In this document: one piece after another, positions 1 through 6,117 of the stretch
Numbering within the stretch: the first letter of the stretch is position 1
How the letters are laid out: each line of letters starts with the position of its first letter
NCBI GenBank assembly: GCA_021823425.1
Contig: JAKANX010000052.1
Coordinates: 1 to 6,954, forward strand
Source of the DNA: Microcaldota archaeon
GTDB lineage: Archaea; Micrarchaeota; Micrarchaeia; Anstonellales; Bilamarchaeaceae
DNA: 6,954 bases
Direction of reading: 5' to 3'
The notes under the pieces: generated by a model
Database searches by the model: none
What the model saw: the letters and a program-made list of their open reading frames with translations, nothing else
What the model was told of the DNA's origin: nothing
Position numbers and translations under genes: made by a program

Positions 1-1
1 G

Positions 2-220
2 GACCGCGCGGAAACAGTGAAAAAAGCCGCCGAGCTCGCGGAGAAGGGCGGAATGAAAAGCGTGGAGGGCGCCGCATTTTCCCTCGTGAAGCCCGAGCAC
101 GTTTTCGCGGCAGTCGAGGTTCTCTCAGGAATCCCGCAATTCATGGGAATCGCGGGCACGCTGAAAAACAGCCTGCCGGCAGGCTTGCGAATAAGGGCCG
201 AGCGCCTCCTCAAGCCCTAG
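2..220 (+). CDS. C-terminal fragment of an unidentified protein (5' truncated by window edge)
   Basis: An open frame runs from the window edge to a TAG stop at 218-220, giving about 72 C-terminal residues. A GTG at 17 could be read as a start, but the frame is open upstream of it (DRAET before the GTG) and no Shine-Dalgarno sequence precedes it, so this is most likely the tail of a longer gene. The fragment begins with a charged amphipathic helix (KKAAELAEKGG), then a mixed segment ending in a Pro-Gln-Phe-Met-Gly-Ile-Ala turn, and closes on a basic tail (RIRAERLLKP). I see no transmembrane segment, cysteine or catalytic motif, and I cannot assign a family. A C-terminal helical domain of a redox or nucleotide-sugar enzyme is conceivable but unsupported. 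Its stop overlaps the stop of the convergent permease gene. Confidence 0.65.
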   Translation, partial: DRAETVKKAAELAEKGGMKSVEGAAFSLVKPEHVFAAVEVLSGIPQFMGIAGTLKNSLPAGLRIRAERLLKP

Positions 221-1479
221 AACACCCTTGCGAATTCCAGCACCGAAAGCAATGCAATAAGGTACATCGCCGGGTGCACCTCGTCCTGCTTCCTCATCAC
301 CCACTTGAGGAATATGTACGCTATCGAGCCCACCCCTATCCCGTTAGAAATGGAGAACGTGAACGGAATGGCGGCGACGGTCATGAGCGCGGGAATCGCC
401 TCGCTGTAATCCTTGAGGTCTATGAACCTTATCTGGAGCAGCATCACTTCGCCCACGATTATTATCACGGGTGCCGCGGCCTCAATAGGTATGGACTGGA
501 TTAGCGGAAGGAAGAACACGGACGCGAAGAAAAGCAGCGCGATGAACACCGCGACGAGGCCGGTCTTCCCGCCCGCCTCTATTCCGGACGCGCTCTCCAG
601 ATAAGTCACAATCGAGCTGCTTCCCAGCACGGTCCCTGCCATTCCGCCGGCAGCGTTCACCCCTATCGCCTTTTCCAGCCCCTCCACGTTTTTTCCGCTC
701 CTCATGCTGAGCGCCGCGTTGGTGCCCAGTATGTCCAGGAAAGTTATTATGAAAAGGGACCAAATCACCGGGAGCAGCGCGGGGTGCGTTATCGCGGAAA
801 AGTCCAGGTTGAGCGCGACCTTGGAAATGTCCGGCGGCATCTCCAGGATTTTTTCAGGAAGGGGCGCCGCCCCGATGAGGAAAGCGAAGATGGAGGACGC
901 GACCACTCCGAGGAACATGCCTCCCTTCACCTTCCGGGAGACCAGCGCGCTCGTTACGAAGAACCCGAAGACCGCGACGAGCGCACCTTTCTGCGTCAAA
1001 TCCCCGACGCTAACGAACGTGTTGGGGCTCGCCTGTATGAAGTGTGCGTTCTGCATCCCTATGAAGACGAGGAAAAGCCCCAGCCCGGCGATGAGCGCGT
1101 GCTTGAAGCTTTTTGGGATTGCGTCAGAGAAATTGACGCGCGCGAGCACGAGCAGGAGTATGAGCGCGTTGGACGCGAACACCGCGGCGAGCGCGGCCTG
1201 CCAAGTGAAGCCCATCGTCTTGACTATGGAATAGGAGAAATAGCTGTTCAGGCCCATTCCCGCAGCGAGCGCGAACGGCTTGTTGGCCACAAGGCCCATG
1301 AGCAGCGTCGCAAAGCCGGCCGCGAGCGCGGTAGCGACGAAAACCGCGCCGTAGTCCATTCCCGCGGCCGAGAGGAACCTCGGGTTTATCACGAGTATGT
1401 AGGAGAGGGTGAAAAAAGTGGTGAGCGCGGCTATGAACTCCGTTTTCACGTCTGTTTTCCTCTTCTCCAAGTCGAACAT
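217..1479 (-). CDS. NCS2/AzgA-family purine nucleobase permease (putative hypoxanthine/guanine/adenine uptake)
   Basis: A polytopic inner-membrane protein of 420 residues, the usual length for AzgA/PbuG-type NCS2 transporters, which take up purine bases by cation symport. It opens with the family-typical start MFDLEKRKTDVKTEFIAALT leading into TM1. The TM3 signature AAGMGLNSYF lies at about residues 72-81, a TM8 segment FLDILGTNAALS at about 247-258, and the TM10 signature SSSIVTYLESASGIEAGGKTG at about 287-307; Glu295 is the residue expected to contact the purine. The rest is nearly continuous hydrophobic helix, consistent with 12-14 membrane segments. The TM8 motif reads FLDILGT where the family commonly has an FDT-x-GT pattern, so exact substrate choice is uncertain. 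A TTG at 1498-1500 extends the frame by 7 codons, but ATG 1477-1479 fits both the family N-terminus and the TATA spacing. The gene converges on its left neighbour and diverges from the gene at 1651. Confidence 0.93.
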   Translation of the reverse strand: MFDLEKRKTDVKTEFIAALTTFFTLSYILVINPRFLSAAGMDYGAVFVATALAAGFATLLMGLVANKPFALAAGMGLNSYFSYSIVKTMGFTWQAALAAVFASNALILLLVLARVNFSDAIPKSFKHALIAGLGLFLVFIGMQNAHFIQASPNTFVSVGDLTQKGALVAVFGFFVTSALVSRKVKGGMFLGVVASSIFAFLIGAAPLPEKILEMPPDISKVALNLDFSAITHPALLPVIWSLFIITFLDILGTNAALSMRSGKNVEGLEKAIGVNAAGGMAGTVLGSSSIVTYLESASGIEAGGKTGLVAVFIALLFFASVFFLPLIQSIPIEAAAPVIIIVGEVMLLQIRFIDLKDYSEAIPALMTVAAIPFTFSISNGIGVGSIAYIFLKWVMRKQDEVHPAMYLIALLSVLEFARVF

Positions 1480-1500
1480 CGTCTTTGTTTCAGGCGCCAA

Positions 1501-1510
1501 ATATTATAAC
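1501..1510 (-). promoter_or_regulatory. TATA box for the purine permease (leaderless arrangement)
   Basis: On the minus strand this reads GTTATAATAT, the most AT-rich decamer in the divergent region. Its centre is about 26 bases upstream of ATG 1479, which is the usual archaeal distance from TATA box to transcription start. The transcript would therefore begin at or next to the start codon. No Shine-Dalgarno sequence lies in the bases before the ATG, in agreement with leaderless translation. Confidence 0.6.
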
Positions 1511-1529
1511 TATTGCCCGCCGCCAAATC

Positions 1530-1540
1530 GGCAAGTTGCC
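1530..1540. promoter_or_regulatory. Operator-like palindrome GGCAA-G-TTGCC
   Basis: A perfect 5+1+5 inverted repeat about 20 bases upstream of the permease TATA box. A further TTGCC half-site lies at 1513-1517 between the palindrome and the TATA box. The position would suit an activator or repressor of the permease, but this is inferred from symmetry and place only. Confidence 0.3.
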
Positions 1541-1566
1541 CAAACGATGATGGCGCGCCGCAATCC

Positions 1567-1574
1567 ATTTAAAG
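1567..1574 (+). promoter_or_regulatory. TATA-like box for the TPR-like gene
   Basis: ATTTAAAG, centred near 1570, is the only AT-rich core-promoter candidate ahead of the gene at 1651. It predicts a start near 1597 and a 5' leader of about 54 bases that carries the Shine-Dalgarno at 1642-1646. Confidence 0.4.
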
Positions 1575-1582
1575 CCTTCATC

Positions 1583-1593
1583 CCACTAAGTGG
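1583..1593. promoter_or_regulatory. Operator-like palindrome CCACT-A-AGTGG
   Basis: A perfect 5+1+5 inverted repeat lying between the TATA-like box at 1567-1574 and the predicted start near 1597. A protein bound here would block RNA polymerase, so a repressor site is the natural reading. It may also be chance. Confidence 0.3.
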
Positions 1594-1641
1594 AAGCGGC
1601 CAGTGCGAAAGTTTCCGAACGCTTAATGGAATTTCTAAGAA

Positions 1642-1646
1642 GGTGA
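1642..1646 (+). promoter_or_regulatory. Shine-Dalgarno site GGTGA for the gene at 1651
   Basis: GGTGA matches the archaeal 16S rRNA 3' end and ends 4 bases before ATG 1651. It supports both the strand and the start of this gene. Confidence 0.6.
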
Positions 1647-1650
1647 AACG

Positions 1651-2124
1651 ATGGAACAATTTGCGGGAATCGTGCAGAGGGGGCGGGTTGCAAAAGAGCT
1701 CCTGAGGGGGGAGCCGGGCAACGTTTTGAGCGCGGTTAAAAGGTTCAAGCTCAACGGGGACGAGCCAAGGGTGCTCAGCCTCGTAGCGTGCAGGCTCTCG
1801 CAGTCCGGCCACTTCGTGGACGCTGCCGACATAAAGGCGAGCCTCGCAAGGCGCGCGGAAAAGGAAGGAAGGGGGGAAGAGGCGAGCAAGCTCTTTTTCG
1901 CCGCGGCGCGGCTCTACGAGCGCGAAGGTTTCCTCACCTCCGCTGCAAAGTGCATGATGGACGCGGGCAGGGGCGATGAGGCGTCGGAGCTGCTTTCGCG
2001 CGCCGAGGAGGCGCGCAAGGCAAAAGGGCCGCGTACTGATGAAGGGCCCAGGCTGCACAACCCCGTGGCGATGGGCGCCTACGACCAGGCGCCGAGGCTG
2101 CTGCGCATCTGGCCCGAGCTATGA
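1651..2124 (+). CDS. Hypothetical small helical protein with TPR-like repeats
   Basis: A soluble protein of 157 residues with no signal peptide or membrane segment. Residues about 1-50 are helical and basic. Residues about 58-92 and 93-127 look like two helix-turn-helix units of TPR/SNAP type, with small residues at packing positions (EEASKLFFAAARLYEREG, then FLTSAAKCMMDAGRGDEASE). The last 30 residues are Pro- and Arg-rich, probably extended, and end in RLLRIWPEL. TPR-like units usually serve protein-protein contacts, so a scaffold or adaptor role is likely, but I recognise no specific family. The strand call rests on the GGTGA site 4 bases before the ATG and on sensible helical periodicity; the opposite-strand frame over this region gives Pro/Arg/Cys-rich text without domain features. 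A new promoter-like element follows 12 bases after its stop, so it may be monocistronic. Confidence 0.75.
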   Translation: MEQFAGIVQRGRVAKELLRGEPGNVLSAVKRFKLNGDEPRVLSLVACRLSQSGHFVDAADIKASLARRAEKEGRGEEASKLFFAAARLYEREGFLTSAAKCMMDAGRGDEASELLSRAEEARKAKGPRTDEGPRLHNPVAMGAYDQAPRLLRIWPEL

Positions 2125-2135
2125 AGCGAAAGGCG

Positions 2136-2142
2136 TTTTAAT
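2136..2142 (+). promoter_or_regulatory. TATA-like box for the helical protein gene at 2192
   Basis: TTTTAAT, centred near 2139, predicts transcription from about 2165, giving a leader of about 27 bases to ATG 2192. The run of Ts could also help end transcription from the gene before it. Confidence 0.4.
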
Positions 2143-2182
2143 GTTGGCTGCGAATAGGTTGTCGTAAGTAAATACAATGTGC

Positions 2183-2188
2183 GGTGAT
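2183..2188 (+). promoter_or_regulatory. Shine-Dalgarno site GGTGAT that fixes the start at 2192
   Basis: GGTGAT is fully complementary to the archaeal 16S rRNA 3' end. The GGTGA core ends 4 bases before ATG 2192, the same spacing as in the gene at 1651. It lies inside the longer reading that starts at ATG 2177, which argues against that upstream start. Confidence 0.6.
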
Positions 2189-2191
2189 GGC

Positions 2192-2896
2192 ATGGCGAAC
2201 GTTCAGTTGCAGAGGAAGGGCACGGCAGACGTGATGATGGACGACATAGAAAAGCGCATGAACACCATAGCCAAGGAGCTAAGCGCAATGGAGCGCGACC
2301 CCAAGAAGCTCGCGGCTGCGCTCAAGCACGCCTCTTCCTCGGGAAGCATCACCGCCTACGATTCGCCGCACCCCCTGAATTCCGCGGCTGACATGAGGGA
2401 GAAATTCCAAGTGCTCACCAATATGGAGAAGGACAGGAGCCTCACCAAGGAGCAAATTTACAGGATAAACGCGCTCAAGGGCGCGGTTTTCGGCGTGGAG
2501 GCAAAGGCGCAGGCAATATACGACAAGAGCGTCCAATCCTCCGTGCCGAAAAAAGCCGCGCCGCTTGCAAAGATGAGCCAATCCGAGGCAGAAGCCCACG
2601 ACAGGCTGGCGATACAATTCAGCGACATAAAGCACAACGTCAGCGGAATCCTGGCCCCCGCCAACCTCGCCGAAGGGGCAAAGGCCAAGGCACGCAAGGA
2701 GGAGGGAGTCGCAATTCTCAGCAAGGCGATATCGCAGGTGGGCGCGTTCGCCAAGGCGCTTGACGCTGCCAAGGGCTCCCCGGGCACGGTCTTCTACTCG
2801 GAACTGGGCAAGATGTCCGCAGAGGCCAAGGCGATGCTGGACGCCCTGAACGAGAGGAAGGCGAAACTGTCCAAGGACGCCGCCAGGCTGAATTAG
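2192..2896 (+). CDS. Hypothetical Lys/Ala/Glu-rich helical protein
   Basis: A soluble 234-residue protein without cysteine, signal peptide or membrane segment. Residues about 14-47 form a charged helix with heptad character (MDDIEKRMNTIAKELSAMER). A Ser/Gly/Pro-rich break follows at about 48-63, then a helical stretch to about 112, a Ser/Pro/Lys linker at 113-125, and a long helical region from about 128 to the end, interrupted by a turn at 194-200. The composition suggests a helical bundle or coiled-coil protein. I recognise no family or catalytic motif. An in-frame ATG at 2177 would add MCGDG, but the strong GGTGAT site sits between the two ATGs and the predicted transcript start leaves only about 12 bases before 2177. 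Promoter-like elements on both sides suggest it is transcribed alone. A structural or nucleic-acid-associated role is possible but not shown. Confidence 0.8.
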   Translation: MANVQLQRKGTADVMMDDIEKRMNTIAKELSAMERDPKKLAAALKHASSSGSITAYDSPHPLNSAADMREKFQVLTNMEKDRSLTKEQIYRINALKGAVFGVEAKAQAIYDKSVQSSVPKKAAPLAKMSQSEAEAHDRLAIQFSDIKHNVSGILAPANLAEGAKAKARKEEGVAILSKAISQVGAFAKALDAAKGSPGTVFYSELGKMSAEAKAMLDALNERKAKLSKDAARLN

Positions 2897-2910
2897 GCGC
2901 TTAAGGCAGT

Positions 2911-2925
2911 CTTTTTAAGGGTTTT
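2911..2925 (+). terminator. T-rich stretch, possible archaeal oligo-T terminator
   Basis: Two T runs (TTTTT and TTTT) lie 15-30 bases after the stop of the preceding gene. Archaeal RNA polymerase can terminate on such non-template T tracts without a hairpin. The same bases serve as the candidate TATA element of alaS, so one function may be incidental. Confidence 0.3.
2912..2919 (+). promoter_or_regulatory. TATA-like box for alaS
   Basis: TTTTTAAG, centred near 2916, predicts a transcript start around 2942 and a leader of about 25 bases before ATG 2967. It is the best core-promoter candidate in the 70-base gap before alaS. Confidence 0.45.
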
Positions 2926-2954
2926 CCGCCCTTTATCCCCTATTCACGATTAGA

Positions 2955-2959
2955 GGGTG
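2955..2959 (+). promoter_or_regulatory. Shine-Dalgarno site GGGTG for alaS
   Basis: GGGTG lies 7 bases before ATG 2967, a workable distance, and supports that start. No other in-frame start is needed, since the encoded N-terminus already matches archaeal AlaRS. Confidence 0.5.
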
Positions 2960-2966
2960 CTCTTTC

Positions 2967-5618
2967 ATGGTTGACAAGGACGAATTGCGCGCACGTTTCA
3001 AGCAGGAGTGGCAGAAACATTACGACATCTCCATCCTCAAGGAAAAGGGCTTCTCGCGGCAGGTGTGCCAGAACTGCAAGAGGAACTTCTGGGCCCCGGG
3101 GGAAAGGAAGTTCTGCGCGGACCCCTCGTGCATAGGCTACGAGTTCATAGGCAACGCGCCCAGCAGCAGGAAGCTCGGCTACGTTGAGACGTGGAACGAA
3201 ATCAAGAAATACTTCACGAGCCACGGCCACGGCTACGTGGCTCCTTACCCGACGGTCGCGCGCTGGAGGGACGACCTCTATTTCACGATTGCGAGCATAA
3301 ACGACTTCCAGCCCTACGTCGTAAACGGAGAACTGGACCCGCCGAGCAACCCGCTCATCGTCCCGCAGCCCTGCATAAGGTTCGGGGACATAGGGAACGT
3401 GGGCGTGACCGGAAGGCACTACACCAATTTCGTGATGGTGGGCCAGCACGCTTTCAACACGGACAAAACCGGCTTGTTCTATTGGAAGGACCAGGCGCTC
3501 GGCCATGATATTGATTACCTCAAGACGCTCGGCGTCAAGGAGGAGGACCTGGTGTTCATAGAGGACGTATGGGCAGGAGGGGGCAACTACGGCCCGAGCA
3601 TGGAATACTTCTCCCGCGGGCTGGAACTCGGGAATTGCGTTTTCATGCAGTATGAAATTACCAAAACCGGAGACCGGGAACTCAAAACAAAGGTAATAGA
3701 CATGGGCGCAGGGCTCTCGCGCCTCGCATGGATAACGCACGGCACGCCCACCAGTTACGAGATAGTCTTCGGAAAAGTCATTCAGGACATGAAAAAGGAC
3801 TTTTCCGTGCACATGGACGAAAAGCTATTCTCAAAATACGCGAAAATCGCCGGCTCGCTCAACATAGACGAAGTCAAGGACATAGAGGCCGAGAAGGAAA
3901 AGGTCGCGAGGATGCTCGGCTCCACAAAGGACGAATTGTTCGGGAAGCTCGAGCCGCTGCAGGCCATTTACGCGACAGCGGACCACACCTGCACCACCCT
4001 CTTCACTGTAACGGACGGCATGCTGCCCTCAAACAGCGGAGGCGGCTACAACTTACGGCTCATACTGAGGCGCGTGTTCGGATTCGAGCAGCGCAACGGA
4101 TGGGAATTCGACTTCGCAAAGATAGTTGAGGGGCACGCCGAGCACCTCAACGGGATGTTCCCGCACCTTCGGGACGGCGTGGAGAGCACGACCGCGGTAA
4201 TTGAGGAAGAGAGGAAGAAGTTCCTCGCAACCAAGGAGAAATCCAAAGGGAAGGTCACATCGCTCATAAAGGGCGGAAAGCCGATTGGATTCGAGGACCT
4301 CAAGATGCTCTACACGAGCCAGGGCGTGCCTCCGGAATACGTGGTGGAAGTGGGCATAGAGAACAAGGTGAAGGTGGAAATGCCCGGCAACTTCTACGAG
4401 CTCGTGCGCGCCTCCGATGAAACCGAGGAGAAGGCAGAGCCCAAGACCGACGTTGCCGCGTTCCAAAGGACAGAGCAGCTCTTCTACTCGGACAGCGACA
4501 CATTCAGCGCGAAAGTGCTCGGAGTGCTTGAAGGAAAATTCATAGTGCTGGACCGCACGGCGTTCTACGCCGAGAGCGGCGGGCAGGTCGCGGACAGCGG
4601 GACGCTCGAAGGGAAGAAAGTGAGGAACGTGACCAAGGTCGCAGGCGTGATTTTGCACGAGGTGGAAAATCCCCTGTCCTTCAAGCCCGGCTTGAATGTT
4701 TCCGGAACAATTGACATGCAGAGAAGGAAGGCAATTTCCAAGAATCATACTGCGGCGCACATGCTGAACGCTGCTGCGCGCGAAGTCCTGGGCTCGCACG
4801 TCTGGCAGGGCGGCTCGCACAAGGACGTGGACAAGGCGCACCTTGACGTGACGCACTATAGGAGGATAACGCAGGACGAGCTCAACGCGATTGAGAGGAA
4901 AGTGAACGAGTGGATAATGCAGGACCTTCCGATAGTGGTTGAAGTGCTCCCGCGCAACATAGCCGAGGAGAAATACGGATTCCACCTCTACCAGGGCGGC
5001 GCGGTGCCCGGAAAGGAGCTTCGCATAGCCAGGATAGAGGGCGTGGACGTGGAGGCCTGCGGAGGAACCCACCACATGAACAAAACAACAGGGGAAATAG
5101 GGTTCTTCAAAATCATGAAAAGGGAGGGAATACAGGACGGGCTCGAGAGGATTACTTACGCCACGGGCTTCGGAGCGCTTTCCTTTGTGCAGAAAGAGGA
5201 GGAAACCCTGCGTGCTGCCGCTGAGAAAGTGAGCGTCACTCCAGCCGAGCTTCCCGCGACAGTTGACCGATTCTTTTCCGAATGGAAGGAGAGGGGCAAG
5301 CGCGTGGAAGAGTTATCAGCGGCACTAGCTGACGCGGAAGCGGACGAACTGGCGAATGAGAGCGCCAAGAGCGGGAATTACGTGTTCAAAATCCTAGATG
5401 TTGATGCGGGAATGCTCATGAAAATCGCGCAGAAAATCTCCCAATCCGAAGAAGGCGCGGCCGCAGTTGCGAACAAACAGGGCAACGTCTTCTGCGCGTG
5501 CGGCAAAAAATCGAAATTCAAGGCGAACGAGATACTCGCAGAGCTGGTGAAAAAATACGGCGGAAAAGGCGGGGGAAGCCCGCAGCTTGCGAGCGGAAGG
5601 ATAGAAAAGGCCGGATGA
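2967..5618 (+). CDS. alaS: Alanine--tRNA ligase, archaeal type
   Basis: Cytoplasmic class II synthetase that charges tRNA-Ala with alanine and hydrolyses Ser- or Gly-tRNA-Ala. At 883 residues it has near full family length. The archaeal N-terminal extension carries a Cys4 pattern (C34, C37, C50, C55), likely metal-binding. The catalytic core follows: the motif 2 region is near residues 108-155 and the motif 3 equivalent GGGYNLRLILRR at 358-369. The editing domain holds the zinc ligands as HTAAH (H594, H598) and CGGTHH (C698, H702), all intact. After a charged helix at about 765-800 comes a DHHA1/C-Ala domain ending in the glycine-rich GGKGGGSPQLASG at 865-877. No frameshift or missing key residue was noticed. 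The ATG is preceded by GGGTG and a TATA-like box. A small membrane-protein gene starts 4 bases after the TGA stop and is probably co-transcribed. Confidence 0.98.
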   Translation: MVDKDELRARFKQEWQKHYDISILKEKGFSRQVCQNCKRNFWAPGERKFCADPSCIGYEFIGNAPSSRKLGYVETWNEIKKYFTSHGHGYVAPYPTVARWRDDLYFTIASINDFQPYVVNGELDPPSNPLIVPQPCIRFGDIGNVGVTGRHYTNFVMVGQHAFNTDKTGLFYWKDQALGHDIDYLKTLGVKEEDLVFIEDVWAGGGNYGPSMEYFSRGLELGNCVFMQYEITKTGDRELKTKVIDMGAGLSRLAWITHGTPTSYEIVFGKVIQDMKKDFSVHMDEKLFSKYAKIAGSLNIDEVKDIEAEKEKVARMLGSTKDELFGKLEPLQAIYATADHTCTTLFTVTDGMLPSNSGGGYNLRLILRRVFGFEQRNGWEFDFAKIVEGHAEHLNGMFPHLRDGVESTTAVIEEERKKFLATKEKSKGKVTSLIKGGKPIGFEDLKMLYTSQGVPPEYVVEVGIENKVKVEMPGNFYELVRASDETEEKAEPKTDVAAFQRTEQLFYSDSDTFSAKVLGVLEGKFIVLDRTAFYAESGGQVADSGTLEGKKVRNVTKVAGVILHEVENPLSFKPGLNVSGTIDMQRRKAISKNHTAAHMLNAAAREVLGSHVWQGGSHKDVDKAHLDVTHYRRITQDELNAIERKVNEWIMQDLPIVVEVLPRNIAEEKYGFHLYQGGAVPGKELRIARIEGVDVEACGGTHHMNKTTGEIGFFKIMKREGIQDGLERITYATGFGALSFVQKEEETLRAAAEKVSVTPAELPATVDRFFSEWKERGKRVEELSAALADAEADELANESAKSGNYVFKILDVDAGMLMKIAQKISQSEEGAAAVANKQGNVFCACGKKSKFKANEILAELVKKYGGKGGGSPQLASGRIEKAG

Positions 5619-5622
5619 AAGA

Positions 5623-6117
5623 ATGGACGTCCGGAAAGCGCTCGCGCAGTCGTATATTCCCGCAGGGATAATCTCCGCAGCCTCAATAGTCGCGCTGTTC
5701 ATAAGCGCGTTCGTGCTGCTGGCGCAGGCCCCTGCGCAGCCGGGCGCGAACTACACGGACACGTCCGCGGCCCTTTTCGCGATAATCCTTCTTCCGCTCG
5801 TTTCATCCGCGCTGACCGCCGGGCTGCTCGTCTGGTCGGGCTACCGGGCCGCGCAAGCGAACCTCGCGTTCGACGAGGCCGCGCTCGCAGGCGCATCCGC
5901 AGGGGCCATTTCCAGCGTAGCTTACACGCTCGCCTCCATGATTCTCGCATTATTGTTCCTGTTCTTCGGCCCCACCTCGGGCACGGCAGGGCTTTCAACA
6001 GGAATGATAGCCGCCTCGAGCATCGCGATGGCTTTGGTGAACGGGGTGCTCGGCCTCTTTTTCTGGGCGCTCGCAGGCTCGGCCCTCGCAGCGCTGGGCG
6101 CATACCTGAAAAAATAG
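5623..6117 (+). CDS. Small polytopic membrane protein of unknown function
   Basis: A 164-residue integral membrane protein. Hydrophobic helices lie at about 13-34, 48-71, 88-115 and 125-162; the last is long enough for two short helices, so the count is 4 or 5. A short basic N-terminus (MDVRKALAQ) precedes the first helix. The loop after it (APAQPGANYTDT) is polar, and the loop between helices 2 and 3 holds R75 and the acidic pair D84-E85. The helices are Ala/Gly/Ser-rich and the protein ends in LKK. I see no transporter signature or catalytic motif; resemblance to Yip1- or DUF-type small four-helix proteins is only general. It starts 4 bases after the alaS stop. GGATGA, which includes the alaS TGA, ends 4 bases before its ATG and may act as a weak Shine-Dalgarno, suggesting translational coupling. 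Its stop abuts that of the convergent isomerase gene. Confidence 0.82.
   Translation: MDVRKALAQSYIPAGIISAASIVALFISAFVLLAQAPAQPGANYTDTSAALFAIILLPLVSSALTAGLLVWSGYRAAQANLAFDEAALAGASAGAISSVAYTLASMILALLFLFFGPTSGTAGLSTGMIAASSIAMALVNGVLGLFFWALAGSALAALGAYLKK

Noticed and set aside
784..1509. Long plus-strand open frame antisense to the permease
   Set aside because: It mirrors the permease codons and gives Arg/Glu/His-rich low-complexity text without domains, while the minus-strand frame has clear NCS2 signatures.
1541..1552. Possible C/D-box sRNA (ATGATGG resembles a C box)
   Set aside because: The C box is imperfect and no convincing D box (CTGA) or C'/D' pair lies at a suitable distance.
1552..1559. 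GGCGCGCC palindrome
   Set aside because: In GC-rich DNA this is readily expected by chance, and it has no special relation to the promoter elements.
1510..2058. Minus-strand open frame overlapping the TPR-like gene
   Set aside because: It covers the promoter-like elements and yields Pro/Arg/Cys-rich text; the plus-strand frame has a well-placed GGTGA site and helical repeats.
2940..3812. Long minus-strand open frame opposite the start of alaS
   Set aside because: It is a GC-rich shadow of alaS; the plus strand encodes an unmistakable AlaRS N-terminus.
4053..5075. 340-codon minus-strand open frame inside alaS
   Set aside because: It lies opposite the AlaRS core and editing domain; its His/Leu/Val-rich text follows from the alaS codon pattern.
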